A stretch of 64,000 bases of DNA from Bacteroides zhangwenhongii (GCF_009193325.2 NZ_CP059856.1:2542001-2606000), one strand, 5' to 3'; counted from the stretch's first letter, positions 54,215 through 63,845 are shown. The notes: generated by a model not told the origin, from the letters alone. Numbers and translations are program-made.

Positions 54215-54246
54215 TATGTTGTATAACATAAAACCACTTATCTTTG
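54215..54246 (+). promoter_or_regulatory. Palindromic operator and promoter ahead of a small RNA and nucleoside permease
   Basis: TATGTTGTATAACATA (54215-54230) is a perfect palindrome with a 4-nt centre, matching the CRP-like site at 31872-31887 at 13 of 16 positions. TATCTTTG (54239-54246) is a -7 element. The operator overlaps where the -33 box would lie, which fits either repression or activation by a factor bound there. Confidence 0.6.
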
Positions 54247-54251
54247 CACTG

Positions 54252-54322
54252 TGTTTTTCATGGTATTAGATTTAAGGTTAACAAAGATTGGCTGTCTGGG
54301 ATAGATAGCCTTCTTTTTTTTG
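54252..54322 (+). ncRNA. Candidate small RNA (about 70 nt) upstream of the permease
   Basis: The promoter at 54239-54246 gives a start near 54252. A terminator follows at 54290-54321: GGCTGTCT/AGATAGCC stem (8 bp, one wobble), GGGAT loop, then a run of T. No ORF is present. The stretch GGTATTAGATTTAAGGTTAA looks like a block I associate with repeated noncoding loci in Bacteroides genomes, but I cannot confirm that. Alternatively it is a leader attenuator for the permease gene, whose ATG is about 100 nt on. Confidence 0.55.
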
Positions 54323-54424
54323 TACCTTTTTCTCCGATTACTAGTTCACCTATCCAATGAAAATATTATATTTGCATCTATTATCAACTATCAACGAGAA
54401 AGAGAAACACAAATTTAAAAAGTC

Positions 54425-55672
54425 ATGAGTATAAAAGTTCGTTTGATTATTATGAACTTCCTGCAATTCTTTGTATGGGGGTCATGGTTAATATCATTAG
54501 GTGGTTATATGGGCAGAGAACTCCACTTCGAAGGTGGACAGATCGGCGCCATTTTCGCCACTATGGGAATCGCTTCTTTAGTAATGCCCGGTATCATCGG
54601 TATCATAGCCGATAAATGGTTTAATGCAGAACGGTTATACGGACTTTGCCACATCATAGGAGCCGCTTGCCTTTTCTACGCCTCTACAGCAACAGACTAC
54701 GATCATATGTATTGGGCGATGTTACTTAATCTGCTGGTATATATGCCTACCCTATCACTCGCCAATACTGTTTCATACAATGCATTAGAACAATATAAAT
54801 GCGATCTGATCAAAGACTTCCCTCCTATCCGTGTATGGGGAACTATCGGTTTTATCTGTGCCATGTGGGCGGTAGACCTTACCGGTTTCAAGAATTCGAG
54901 CGCGCAGCTTTATGTAGGCGGTGCTTCCGCGCTATTGCTCGGCCTTTATTCATTCACCCTACCGGCTTGCCTGCCTACCAAATCTGAGAACAAATCATGG
55001 CTTTCAGCTTTCGGACTAGATGCATTGGTGTTATTCAAAAGAAAGAAAATGGCTATTTTCTTCCTATTCTCCATGCTCTTGGGAGCTGCACTACAAATCA
55101 CCAACACTTATGGAGATCTCTTCCTGAGTAGTTTTGCCGGTATTCCGGAATTTGCCGACTCTTTTGGAGTGAAACATTCGGTTATATTGTTATCCATATC
55201 ACAAATGTCCGAGACATTATTCATTCTCGCTATCCCCTTCTTCCTGAGACATTTCGGAATCAAACAGGTAATGCTGATCAGTATGTTCGCTTGGGTATTC
55301 CGGTTTGGACTGTTCGGCTTCGGAGATCCGGGTTCCGGACTTTGGATGCTCATCCTTTCTATGATTGTTTACGGTATGGCCTTTGATTTCTTCAACATTT
55401 CCGGTTCATTGTTTGTTGAACAAGAAACCAATTCTTCCATTCGTGCCAGCGCACAGGGACTATTCTTTATGATGACCAACGGATTGGGAGCGATTATCGG
55501 CGGATATGCCAGCGGCGCTGTGGTGGATGCATTCTCCGTATATGCCGATGGCAGGCTGGTAAGCCGCGAGTGGACAGATATTTGGCTGATATTTGCAGCT
55601 TATGCACTCGTTATAGGTGTTTTGTTTGCTTTAGTATTCAAATACAAACACCAGCGAGAAAGTCAAAACTAA
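54425..55672 (+). CDS. nupG: Nucleoside:H+ symporter family permease (NupG type)
   Basis: A 415-aa major-facilitator-superfamily protein with 12 predicted membrane segments. The start of the chain, IKVRLIIMNFLQFFVWGSWLISLGGYM, and VWGTIGFICAMW, FFMMTNGLGAIIGGY are typical of the NupG/XapB nucleoside transporter family in Bacteroidota. It imports nucleosides across the inner membrane. It is preceded by a palindromic operator and candidate small RNA and followed within 17 nt by the DUF151 gene. Specificity is by family only. Confidence 0.85.
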   Translation: MSIKVRLIIMNFLQFFVWGSWLISLGGYMGRELHFEGGQIGAIFATMGIASLVMPGIIGIIADKWFNAERLYGLCHIIGAACLFYASTATDYDHMYWAMLLNLLVYMPTLSLANTVSYNALEQYKCDLIKDFPPIRVWGTIGFICAMWAVDLTGFKNSSAQLYVGGASALLLGLYSFTLPACLPTKSENKSWLSAFGLDALVLFKRKKMAIFFLFSMLLGAALQITNTYGDLFLSSFAGIPEFADSFGVKHSVILLSISQMSETLFILAIPFFLRHFGIKQVMLISMFAWVFRFGLFGFGDPGSGLWMLILSMIVYGMAFDFFNISGSLFVEQETNSSIRASAQGLFFMMTNGLGAIIGGYASGAVVDAFSVYADGRLVSREWTDIWLIFAAYALVIGVLFALVFKYKHQRESQN

Positions 55673-55689
55673 TTAAGTAAGAAAAAACA

Positions 55690-56244
55690 ATGGATAAAAA
55701 GGTAGAATTACAAGTTATAAATATTACAAACAGTCAGGCACAGATAGGCGCATTTGCCATGCTGTTAGGCGAAGTGGACGGTGAGCGGCAATTGCCTATC
55801 ATCATCGGTCCGGCAGAAGCCCAAGCCACCGCTTTATACCTGAAAGGAGTGAAAACTCCCCGTCCGTTGACACACGATTTATTCATTACAAGCCTCACCG
55901 TACTGGGGGCAAGCTTGATACGTGTATTGATTTATAAAGCCAAAGACGGTATTTTCTACTCCTATATCTATCTTAAAAAAGACAACGAGATTATACGAAT
56001 CGACGCACGTACTTCGGATGCGATAGCATTGGCTGTACGTGCCGATTGCCCGATTCTTATCTATGAATCCATCCTTGAACAAGAATGCCTGCACCTGTCG
56101 GGAGAAGAAAGAACTCGTTCCGGACAGATAAATGATGAGGGAATATCTCTTGAAGAAGCATTGCAACAGGCTATCAAAGAGGAGAACTACGAGCTGGCTG
56201 CCCGGATACGGGACCAGATTAATTCAAGAAACAATAATCAGTAA
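55690..56244 (+). CDS. Bifunctional nuclease (DUF151) with UVR motif
   Basis: A 184-aa protein. The first 140 residues are a DUF151/bifunctional-nuclease domain (MLLGEVDGERQLPIIIGPAEAQA, RIDARTSDAIALAVRADCPI). The last 40 are a UvrB/UvrC-type helical motif (SLEEALQQAIKEENYELAARIRDQINS) that may mediate dimer or partner contacts. Members of the family act as DNase/RNase in some organisms. It is the second gene of a permease-nuclease-rsmE-run. Confidence 0.88.
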   Translation: MDKKVELQVINITNSQAQIGAFAMLLGEVDGERQLPIIIGPAEAQATALYLKGVKTPRPLTHDLFITSLTVLGASLIRVLIYKAKDGIFYSYIYLKKDNEIIRIDARTSDAIALAVRADCPILIYESILEQECLHLSGEERTRSGQINDEGISLEEALQQAIKEENYELAARIRDQINSRNNNQ

Positions 56245-56252
56245 TTAACATT

Positions 56253-56951
56253 ATGCACGTTTTTTATACTCCCGATATACAGAAAAGTAACGAACTGCCC
56301 GATGAGGAAGCACAACATTGCATCCGTGTTTTACGGTTGAATATCGGAGATGAAATCACCCTTACCGACGGTGAGGGAAACTTCTATAAAGCAGAAATTA
56401 CGGCAGCGACCAACAAACGTTGTCTGGTGGCTATCAAGGAAACCATATTTCAGGAACCACTCTGGCCTTGTCATCTTCACATTGCCATGGCACCGACAAA
56501 GAATATGGACCGTAACGAATGGTTTGCAGAGAAAGCTACCGAAATAGGATTTGACGAATTAACCTTCCTCAACTGCCGTTTCTCGGAACGTAAAGTTATC
56601 AAGACCGAACGCATCGAAAAGATTCTCATATCGGCTATCAAACAATCACTCAAAGCACGATTGCCGAAACTGAATGAAATGACCGATTTTGATAAGTTCA
56701 TTACCCGTGAGTTCAAAGGACAGAAGTTTATCGCACATTGCTATGAAGGCGACAAACCTTTATTGAAAAACATTCTCAAACCCGAAGAAGACGCGCTTGT
56801 CCTGATAGGTCCCGAAGGAGACTTCAGCGAAGAGGAAGTAAAGAAAGCCATTGAACAAGGATTTGTCCCAATCAGTCTGGGTAAATCACGGCTTCGCACG
56901 GAGACAGCCGCTTTGGCAGCCTGTCATATATTGAATCTTCAAAACCAATAA
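56253..56951 (+). CDS. rsmE: 16S rRNA (uracil-1498-N3)-methyltransferase
   Basis: A 232-aa SPOUT-fold enzyme that methylates U1498 in 16S rRNA. N-terminal PUA-like region (HVFYTPDIQKSNELPDEEAQHCIRVLRLNIGDEI) and a C-terminal knotted methyltransferase with ALVLIGPEGDFSEEEV and PISLGKSRLRTETAALAA, both hallmarks of RsmE. It starts 8 nt after the DUF151 gene. Confidence 0.95.
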   Translation: MHVFYTPDIQKSNELPDEEAQHCIRVLRLNIGDEITLTDGEGNFYKAEITAATNKRCLVAIKETIFQEPLWPCHLHIAMAPTKNMDRNEWFAEKATEIGFDELTFLNCRFSERKVIKTERIEKILISAIKQSLKARLPKLNEMTDFDKFITREFKGQKFIAHCYEGDKPLLKNILKPEEDALVLIGPEGDFSEEEVKKAIEQGFVPISLGKSRLRTETAALAACHILNLQNQ

Positions 56952-57001
56952 CACAACAATCGACTGAATAGATGATTATACAACTTTTAAATAACATAAG
57001 T

Positions 57002-58549
57002 ATGGTAAAGAAAATGATTTCACGACTCTCGGTACTGGCAGTACTGATTGTTTTTCTGGCAGCATGTTCCAAGACATCAGAGTACACAAATGTGATACCG
57101 GCTGATGCTTCGGTAGTTGCTTCTATCAACCTCAAATCCCTCGCAAGCAAAGCCGGATTGGACGATAAAGAGAATGAAGCTGCCAAACAAAAAATACTGG
57201 AAGCACTGAAGAGTGGAATGAACGCCGCTACTTTCCAACAATTGGAGAAGATTATGAAAAACCCCAGTGAATCGGGAATTGACGTGGAATCTCCGGTCTA
57301 TGTATTCTCTTCCTCTTCTTTCCCATACCCCACTATCGTAGGAAAAGTGAGCAACGAAGACAATTTGCATGCTTCATTGGATGTAATGGCAAAAGAACAG
57401 ATCTGCCAGCCGGTGAGCGAAGCCGATGGATACAGTTTTACGACAACAAACGGAGATTTGCTTGTATTCAATAACCTCACTGTGATGATCATCGACGTAA
57501 ACGGAGCTTCCCAGACCGAAAAAGCCAAAGAAGGCATTGTTACTCTAATGAAACAGACAGCAGAGAACAGTATCGCAAAATCCGGAGCTTTCCAGAAAAT
57601 GGAAAAGCAGAAAAACGATATTAATTTCTTCGCATCCATGACAGCCATTCCTTCCAATTACCGCAATCAAGTAAGCATGGGGCTGCCTGCCGAAGTAAAA
57701 CCGGAAGATATTACTCTTTTGGGAGGATTGAATTTTGAGAAAGGCAAGATTGCCCTCAAGACAGAGAACTATACCGAGAACGACGCTGTAAAGGCTTTAC
57801 TGAAAAAGCAAATGGAATCTTTCGGGAAAGCCAACAATACTTTTGTCAAATATTTCCCGGCTTCCACACTAATGTTTTGCAATATAGGAGTGAAAGGAGA
57901 AGGACTTTATAATCTGTTAAGCGAGAATAAAGAATTCCGCAATACGGTATCCATTGCCAAAGCCGACGAAGTGAAAGAATTATTCAGTTCATTCAATGGA
58001 GATGTTTCCGGAGGCCTTATCAATTTCACGATGAGCAGTGCTCCGACCTTTATGATATACGCTGATGTCAAAAATGGAAATGCGCTTGAAACTCTTTATA
58101 AGAACAAGCAGTCGTTGGGACTGAAAAGAGGTGAAGACATTCTGGAACTTGGAAAATATGAATATGTCTACAAAACAAAAAGCATGAATATATTCTATGG
58201 AATCAAGGACAAACAAATGTATGCGACGAATGATGAGTTACTTTACAAAAATGTCGGCAAAGCAGTAGACAAGTCCATCAAAGATACTCCTTATGCTTCT
58301 GACATGAAGGGTAAAACCGTATTTATGGCTATCAATGCCGAAGCGATACTCGATCTGCCCGTTGTTAAAATGATAACAGGTTTCGGAGGCAAGGAAGTAA
58401 AGACTTACCTTGAATTAGCCAACAAAGTATCTTATCTATCTATCAGTTCAGAAGGTGAAACCAGCGAAATCGACCTTTGCCTGAAAGATAAAGATGTCAA
58501 TGCTCTTAAACAAGTCGTTGACTTTGCCAAGCAATTTGCCGGCATGTAA
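57002..58549 (+). CDS. DUF4836-family lipoprotein
   Basis: A 515-aa lipoprotein. ATG 57002 is preferred because it gives a lipoprotein signal (LAVLIVFLAAC). The next stretch, VIPADASVVASINLKSLASKAGL, is the start of the DUF4836 family of Bacteroidota. No enzyme motif. Two internally similar halves are likely (repeated ADVKNG and FINLKS-type strands). It is the first gene of a run leading to an ABC transporter. Function unknown. Confidence 0.8.
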   Translation: MVKKMISRLSVLAVLIVFLAACSKTSEYTNVIPADASVVASINLKSLASKAGLDDKENEAAKQKILEALKSGMNAATFQQLEKIMKNPSESGIDVESPVYVFSSSSFPYPTIVGKVSNEDNLHASLDVMAKEQICQPVSEADGYSFTTTNGDLLVFNNLTVMIIDVNGASQTEKAKEGIVTLMKQTAENSIAKSGAFQKMEKQKNDINFFASMTAIPSNYRNQVSMGLPAEVKPEDITLLGGLNFEKGKIALKTENYTENDAVKALLKKQMESFGKANNTFVKYFPASTLMFCNIGVKGEGLYNLLSENKEFRNTVSIAKADEVKELFSSFNGDVSGGLINFTMSSAPTFMIYADVKNGNALETLYKNKQSLGLKRGEDILELGKYEYVYKTKSMNIFYGIKDKQMYATNDELLYKNVGKAVDKSIKDTPYASDMKGKTVFMAINAEAILDLPVVKMITGFGGKEVKTYLELANKVSYLSISSEGETSEIDLCLKDKDVNALKQVVDFAKQFAGM

Positions 58550-58565
58550 TCTGTAAACAAACGGT

Positions 58566-59210
58566 ATGAATAGTATTCACTTACAGCAAACACTTCCCCA
58601 AGTGTTTGCTGACCGTAATTCGATAGTCTCGGATATATGGCATCAGGATCTTTTCTTCCGAAAAGGAAAAATGTATCTGATTGAAGCAGCTTCCGGCACC
58701 GGTAAGTCCTCGTTGTGCAGTTACATCTATGGCTATCGAAACGATTATCAAGGGATTATCAATTTCGATGAAACAAATATCAAAGCATACTCCGTGAAAC
58801 AATGGGTAGACTTGAGAAAACATTCATTGAGTATGCTTTTTCAAGACTTACGCATCTTTACCGAACTTACCGCTCTCGAAAACGTACAACTGAAAAACAA
58901 CCTTACCGGATATAAAAAGAAGAAGGAAGTTCTCGCATACTTCGAGCAGTTGGGTATTGCAGATAAAATCAATGTAAAAGCCGGTAAACTATCTTTCGGA
59001 CAGCAGCAACGCGTTGCTTTTATCCGTGCACTCTGCCAACCGTTCGATTTTCTTTTCCTCGATGAGCCGATCAGCCATCTGGACAATGAGAACAGCCGTA
59101 TCATGGGAGAAATTATCACAGCCGAAGTTGAAAGGCAAGGAGCCGGAGTCATCGCAACTTCCATTGGCAAGCATATTGATTTACCTTACGACCACATCTT
59201 CCAACTATGA
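58566..59210 (+). CDS. ABC transporter ATP-binding protein (LolD/MacB-like)
   Basis: A 214-aa ATPase. Walker A is AASGTGKSS (41-49), with Ala at the usual first Gly. Q-loop MLFQDLRIF, signature LSFGQQQRVAF, Walker B FLFLDEPISHLD. It pairs with the permease at 59284. LolCDE- and MacB-type systems move lipoproteins or peptides from the membrane rather than import solutes. Confidence 0.9.
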   Translation: MNSIHLQQTLPQVFADRNSIVSDIWHQDLFFRKGKMYLIEAASGTGKSSLCSYIYGYRNDYQGIINFDETNIKAYSVKQWVDLRKHSLSMLFQDLRIFTELTALENVQLKNNLTGYKKKKEVLAYFEQLGIADKINVKAGKLSFGQQQRVAFIRALCQPFDFLFLDEPISHLDNENSRIMGEIITAEVERQGAGVIATSIGKHIDLPYDHIFQL

Positions 59211-59283
59211 CCAGCTGTCTCATAAGAAAATACTATCACACTCTTTCAAACCGTTAATTGTAATCTGTAAAATCGTAAACAAA

Positions 59284-60489
59284 ATGTCTGCTCTTGTCTG
59301 GAAACTCCTCCGCCAACATATCAGTATCGGCCAGCTGGCCGGTTTCTTCTTGGCCAACCTATTCGGAATGATGATTGTATTGCTTAGTATGCAATTCTAT
59401 AAGGATGTGATTCCGGTATTCACCGAAGGAGACAGCTTTATGAAAAAAGATTTCATCATAGCTACAAAGAAGATCAGCACGCTGGGGTCTTTCGCAGGAA
59501 AAAGCAATACATTCACAGCCGAAGACATCACCGACCTGAAAAAACAGCCGTTTACTAAAACAATAGGAGCTTTCACTCCTTCACAATTCAAAGTATCAGC
59601 CGGATTAGGGATGCAGGAAGCAGGAATCCACCTTTCCACAGATATGTTTTTCGAATCAGTCCCTGACGAATTTGTCGACATCAAACTCGACAAATGGCAT
59701 TTTGACGAATCCACTCATACAATCCCTATCATTATTCCCCGCAATTATCTGAACCTGTATAATTTCGGATTTGCCCAAAGCCGCAATCTGCCCAAGCTCT
59801 CGGAAGGATTGATGAGCCTTATCCAAATGGACATAATGATGCGAGGCAACGGACGGGTAGAACAATACAAAGGAAACATTGTCGGCTTTTCCAATCGTCT
59901 GAACACCATTCTCGTGCCGCAATCATTTATGAAATGGGCTAATGAAAACTTCGCTCCGGGCGCAGAAGCACAACCTTCGCGACTAATCATAGAAGTCAAC
60001 AACCCTGCCGACTCTTCCATTGCCGGTTACTTCCAGAAAAAGGGATATGAAACAGAAGACGGAAAACTGGATGCAGGAAAGACCACTTATTTTCTTCGCC
60101 TCATTGTAGGAATAGTATTGGGAGTAGGTTTATTTATCAGCATTCTCTCATTCTATATATTGATGCTAAGTATCTTCTTGTTACTACAGAAAAACACCAC
60201 AAAATTGGAAAGCTTATTATTAATCGGTTATAGTCCCAACAGAGTGGCATTGCCTTATCAATTACTCACGGTAGGTTTAAATATTGTCGTACTTGTCCTA
60301 TCCATCGGACTAGTCTACTGGTTACGTGGTTATTACCTCAACAGTATCCAATTACTTTTCCCGCAATTGGAAACAGGTTCATTATGGGTAGCCGTCAGTA
60401 TGGGAATTCTGTTATTCCTCGTTGTATCTGTAATCAATATACTCACAGTCAGAAAGAAGATTTTTTCCATTTGGACACATAAGTCGTAA
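59284..60489 (+). CDS. ABC transporter permease (FtsX/MacB type)
   Basis: A 401-aa membrane protein. ATG 59284 (MSALVWKLLRQHISIGQLAGFF) is chosen over in-frame codons that overlap the ATPase gene. Topology is one N-terminal helix (about 17-38), a periplasmic domain (about 40-265) and three C-terminal helices (LRLIVGIVLGVGLFISILSFYILML; LPYQLLTVGLNIVVLVLSIGLVYWL; LWVAVSMGILLFLVVSVINIL), the FtsX/MacB fold. Works with the ATPase 73 nt upstream. The cargo is unknown; the neighbour downstream is an outer-membrane-type protein. Confidence 0.87.
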   Translation: MSALVWKLLRQHISIGQLAGFFLANLFGMMIVLLSMQFYKDVIPVFTEGDSFMKKDFIIATKKISTLGSFAGKSNTFTAEDITDLKKQPFTKTIGAFTPSQFKVSAGLGMQEAGIHLSTDMFFESVPDEFVDIKLDKWHFDESTHTIPIIIPRNYLNLYNFGFAQSRNLPKLSEGLMSLIQMDIMMRGNGRVEQYKGNIVGFSNRLNTILVPQSFMKWANENFAPGAEAQPSRLIIEVNNPADSSIAGYFQKKGYETEDGKLDAGKTTYFLRLIVGIVLGVGLFISILSFYILMLSIFLLLQKNTTKLESLLLIGYSPNRVALPYQLLTVGLNIVVLVLSIGLVYWLRGYYLNSIQLLFPQLETGSLWVAVSMGILLFLVVSVINILTVRKKIFSIWTHKS

Positions 60490-60505
60490 ATGTAAAGCAC
60501 ACAGT

Positions 60506-63166
60506 ATGAAAAGCAAGACTACGTTTTCTATCAATCAAAGTTCAATGGCTTTCCTCATCGGAATGCTGTTGTGTATTTCCTCAGTATCGATAACCGTATC
60601 TGCACAAAACATGCAAGATACCATCATAGCCCATTTTAATCTGCTGGAAAAAGTACCTCAGGAGAAACTATATCTGCACCTGGATAAACCTTTCTATGGA
60701 GCAGGGGAGAAAATATGGTTTAAAGGGTATTTGGTAAATGCAGTCACACATCAGGATAATACACAAAGTAACTTTATCATTACAGAACTTGTCAATCGTT
60801 CTGACTCGATCATAGAACGGAGAAAGATTCGCAGAGATTCCTTAGGATTCCATAATGCCTTCTCACTTCCTCCCACGCTCCCTGCAGGCGATTATTACCT
60901 GCGAGGATACAGTAACTGGATGCTTAACCAAGAACCGGAGTTTTTTTATTCTCACAATCTGAAGATCGGTAATTCGATTGATAATACAATCGTTTCCACC
61001 ATTGAATATCAACAGGAAGATGAAACACATTACACCGCTAAAATAAAATTTACCAGCAATACTCAGGAAACGTTCAACAATACAACGATTCGTTACCGTT
61101 ATATCGAAAATGGCAAAGTGGAAGACAAAGGAAAAAGGAAGACAGACGAGCATGGTCTTATTTCTATTTCCCTGCCGGATTTAAAACCTGCCGCCACCCG
61201 ACAGATCATAGTAGAATTTGACGATCCCCAATACATCTATAAGAAAACCTTCTACCTGCCTTCATTCACAAAAGATTTTGATATCAAATTCTTCCCGGAA
61301 GGCGGTGCATTACTAGCTGTCCCCCACCAGAATATAGCTTTCAAAGCGCAGGGAGCGGACGGTCTGTCAAAAGAAATAGAAGGTTTCCTGTTCAACTCAC
61401 AAGGAGACACCTTGACCGTTTTTCGTTCCGAGCACGATGGTATGGGAGTTTTCACCTTAAATCCAAGTGATGGAAATTCCTACTATGTAATTGCCAAATC
61501 CGATGATGGTATCAGCAAGCGATTCAATCTTCCCGCTGTCGAACAGCAAGGGATTACCCTCTCTATGACGCACTACAAAAAGGAAATACGTTATGAAATC
61601 CAGAAAACAAGTACAACCGAATGGCCTGAAAGGTTATTCTTAATAGCACATACTCGTGGCAAATTAGCTATTCTGCAACCGATCAATGCGAGCAAACCTT
61701 TCGGAAGAATGAATGACAGCCTGTTTCATGCCGGTATCACTCATTTTATGCTTATCGACCAACAGGGCAATGCGCTTAGCGAACGGTTGGTTTTCATCCC
61801 CGACCGTAATCCACATCAGTGGCAAATCCTTCCCGACAAACCGACATACGGAAAAAGAGAAAAGGTATCTCTGCAAATCGCAGCTAAAGATCATAACGGT
61901 AGTCCTATAGAAGGAAGTTTTTCTATCAGCATTACCGATCGGAGAAGTATCCGGCCGGATTCCCTTGCAGATAATATCGTATCAAACCTTCTCCTGACTT
62001 CCGATCTGAAAGGTTATGTGGAAAATCCCGGATATTATTTTCTCCGCCAAGATCTCAGAACTCTACGTACCCTGGACTTCTTAATGATGACACACGGGTG
62101 GCGCAGACATCATATCAAAAATGTAGTAACTCCACCTTCTTTGAATCTAGCCAACTACATAGAAAAGGGGCAAACGATCAGTGGACGAATCAAAGGGTTC
62201 TTTGGAGGTAATGTGAAAAAAGGCCCTATCTGTGTCTTAGCTCCCAAACAAAAGATTGTTGCTACCACTACTACGGACGAAAAAGGAGAATTTATCGTGA
62301 ATACATCATTCAAAGATAGTACAACTTTCCTCGTACAGGCACGCACCAAAAGGGGATTTGCCGGAGTAGACATAGAAATCGATACTCCTAAATATCCGGC
62401 AACCTCCCCAAAGTCACCTTTCCGTAATGAAGCAGCAACCTTTATGGAAGACTATTTACTCAACACACGTGACCAATACTATATGGAAGGAGGTATGAGG
62501 GTGTATAACCTGAAAGAAGTACTTGTCACGGGAAGTCGTAAAAAGCCCGGTTCGGAGAGTATCTACACAGGAGGTATCAACACTTACACTATCGAAGGGG
62601 ATAAATTGGAGAATTATGGTGCACAGACAGCCTTCGATGCAGTCAGCAGACTTCCGGGAGTCAGTGTGACAAACGGCAATGAGATACATATCCGAAATAA
62701 TCCCGAGCAACCCGTCATTGTCATTGATGACGTTGTGTATGAAGACGACAATGATATCCTGACTATGATACAGACTAGCGATATGTCCAGTCTGAGCCTT
62801 CTTCGTGGAGCGGACGCTGCCATATTAGGTTCTCGTGGTGCGGCAGGCGCCATTGTTATCACACTGAAAGAGGGCAAAGATCTTCCTGCAAGACCCGCGC
62901 GAGGCATTATCACATACACTCCGCTAGGCTACAGCGATTCTGTCGAATTCTATCAACCCACTTACGATACTCCTGAAAAGAAGAATGCGCAGCGTTCGGA
63001 TTTAAGAAGTACGATTTATTGGAATCCAGCACTGCAACTGAATGCAGAAGGAAAAGCAACCATTGAATATTATACTCCGGACAGTACCGCACCGGAAGAT
63101 ATAACCATAGAGGGAGTAGACAAAAACGGAAAGGTATGCCGGATAGTTCAAACAATCAACAATTGA
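60506..63166 (+). CDS. Barrel-less TonB-plug protein with MG2-like N-terminus
   Basis: An 886-aa secreted protein (signal ending ITVSAQ). The N-terminal half starts with KLYLHLDKPFYGAGEKIWFKGYLV, as in alpha-2-macroglobulin MG2-type repeats, followed by further beta-sandwich domains. A carboxypeptidase-regulatory-like unit appears about 545-605 (ISGRIKGFFGGNVKKGP). From about 670 there is a TonB plug domain (LKEVLVTGSRKKPGSES, YGAQTAFDAVSRLPGVSV, SDMSSLSLLRGADAAILGSRGAAGAIVITLKEG). No barrel follows; the chain ends about 100 residues after the plug. It may act as a periplasmic plug/adaptor to another barrel. It is 16 nt downstream of the permease. Confidence 0.82.
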   Translation: MKSKTTFSINQSSMAFLIGMLLCISSVSITVSAQNMQDTIIAHFNLLEKVPQEKLYLHLDKPFYGAGEKIWFKGYLVNAVTHQDNTQSNFIITELVNRSDSIIERRKIRRDSLGFHNAFSLPPTLPAGDYYLRGYSNWMLNQEPEFFYSHNLKIGNSIDNTIVSTIEYQQEDETHYTAKIKFTSNTQETFNNTTIRYRYIENGKVEDKGKRKTDEHGLISISLPDLKPAATRQIIVEFDDPQYIYKKTFYLPSFTKDFDIKFFPEGGALLAVPHQNIAFKAQGADGLSKEIEGFLFNSQGDTLTVFRSEHDGMGVFTLNPSDGNSYYVIAKSDDGISKRFNLPAVEQQGITLSMTHYKKEIRYEIQKTSTTEWPERLFLIAHTRGKLAILQPINASKPFGRMNDSLFHAGITHFMLIDQQGNALSERLVFIPDRNPHQWQILPDKPTYGKREKVSLQIAAKDHNGSPIEGSFSISITDRRSIRPDSLADNIVSNLLLTSDLKGYVENPGYYFLRQDLRTLRTLDFLMMTHGWRRHHIKNVVTPPSLNLANYIEKGQTISGRIKGFFGGNVKKGPICVLAPKQKIVATTTTDEKGEFIVNTSFKDSTTFLVQARTKRGFAGVDIEIDTPKYPATSPKSPFRNEAATFMEDYLLNTRDQYYMEGGMRVYNLKEVLVTGSRKKPGSESIYTGGINTYTIEGDKLENYGAQTAFDAVSRLPGVSVTNGNEIHIRNNPEQPVIVIDDVVYEDDNDILTMIQTSDMSSLSLLRGADAAILGSRGAAGAIVITLKEGKDLPARPARGIITYTPLGYSDSVEFYQPTYDTPEKKNAQRSDLRSTIYWNPALQLNAEGKATIEYYTPDSTAPEDITIEGVDKNGKVCRIVQTINN

Positions 63167-63305
63167 TAGCAGTTCAAGCTCCTCAATAGCTTTTATATTA
63201 GGGTATCCTTGTCCTATCAAGCAAGCACTATTGTGTTAAGGTGCCTTTATCCCTGTTTTATCAAGCCGGTATTGTTCCATTAAAACACCGACATTGTTAA
63301 TTCAC

Positions 63306-63393
63306 CACGGCCGTGGAGAGATCTTCTCACGGCTGTGAAGAGAAGCTACCACGGCTGTGGAGAGAAGTCGTCACGGTCGTGGAGAGTTAAAGA
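63306..63393. repeat. Four tandem 22-bp repeats with a CACGG-C-GTG palindrome
   Basis: CACGG starts at 63306, 63328, 63350 and 63372, giving exact 22-bp spacing. Each unit has the near-palindrome CACGGCCGTG, CACGGCTGTG (twice) or CACGGTCGTG, followed by GAGAG or AAGAG. The constant half-site spacing of two helical turns suggests a protein-binding array. Confidence 0.75.
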
Positions 63394-63527
63394 TAACGGC
63401 ACCCTAACTGAATAATACCGGCATTTCAACACTACTTTACCGTCAGCTTAGCCTTATTCTTCCAGTATCTCAGAAGCGTATAACCACGTATTTATCAAAC
63501 AATTCACCTGGGAAAAAGACAAAAAGC

Positions 63528-63649
63528 AGGCTGACAATAAAAGTCTCATCTCCTATTGTCAGCCTATTATCAGTTTCTATTGTCAGCTATATTTTCACTG
63601 ATAATCAGCGGATTAATTGTTATCCTGACAGATTGACAATAAAAACTGA
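63528..63649. repeat. Cluster of TGACAATA inverted repeats
   Basis: AGGCTGACAATA (63528-63539) pairs perfectly with TATTGTCAGCCT (63554-63565). TCAGTTTCTATTGTCA (63570-63585) matches the reverse complement of TGACAATAAAAACTGA (63634-63649) at 15 of 16 positions. The two hairpins share the core TGACAATA. Confidence 0.7.
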
Positions 63650-63845
63650 ATAAAAAACATAGTAGCAGAGAAATAAAAAAAGACAAGAAGTATAGTTTTA
63701 TCATATAATCAGATTTAAATTCCTGTTCAAACGCTATATAGTTCGCTTTAAACTAAAATACGTATTCCTCCCTTTTCTGCAAATTTCCCAAGCTCTAATC
63801 TTCATAAAAAAGTAATTGTATACCGGATAGGTTAAATTTATTTCG

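Noticed and set aside
63306..63393. CRISPR array
   Set aside because: The 22-bp units are contiguous with no unique spacers and there are no cas genes nearby.
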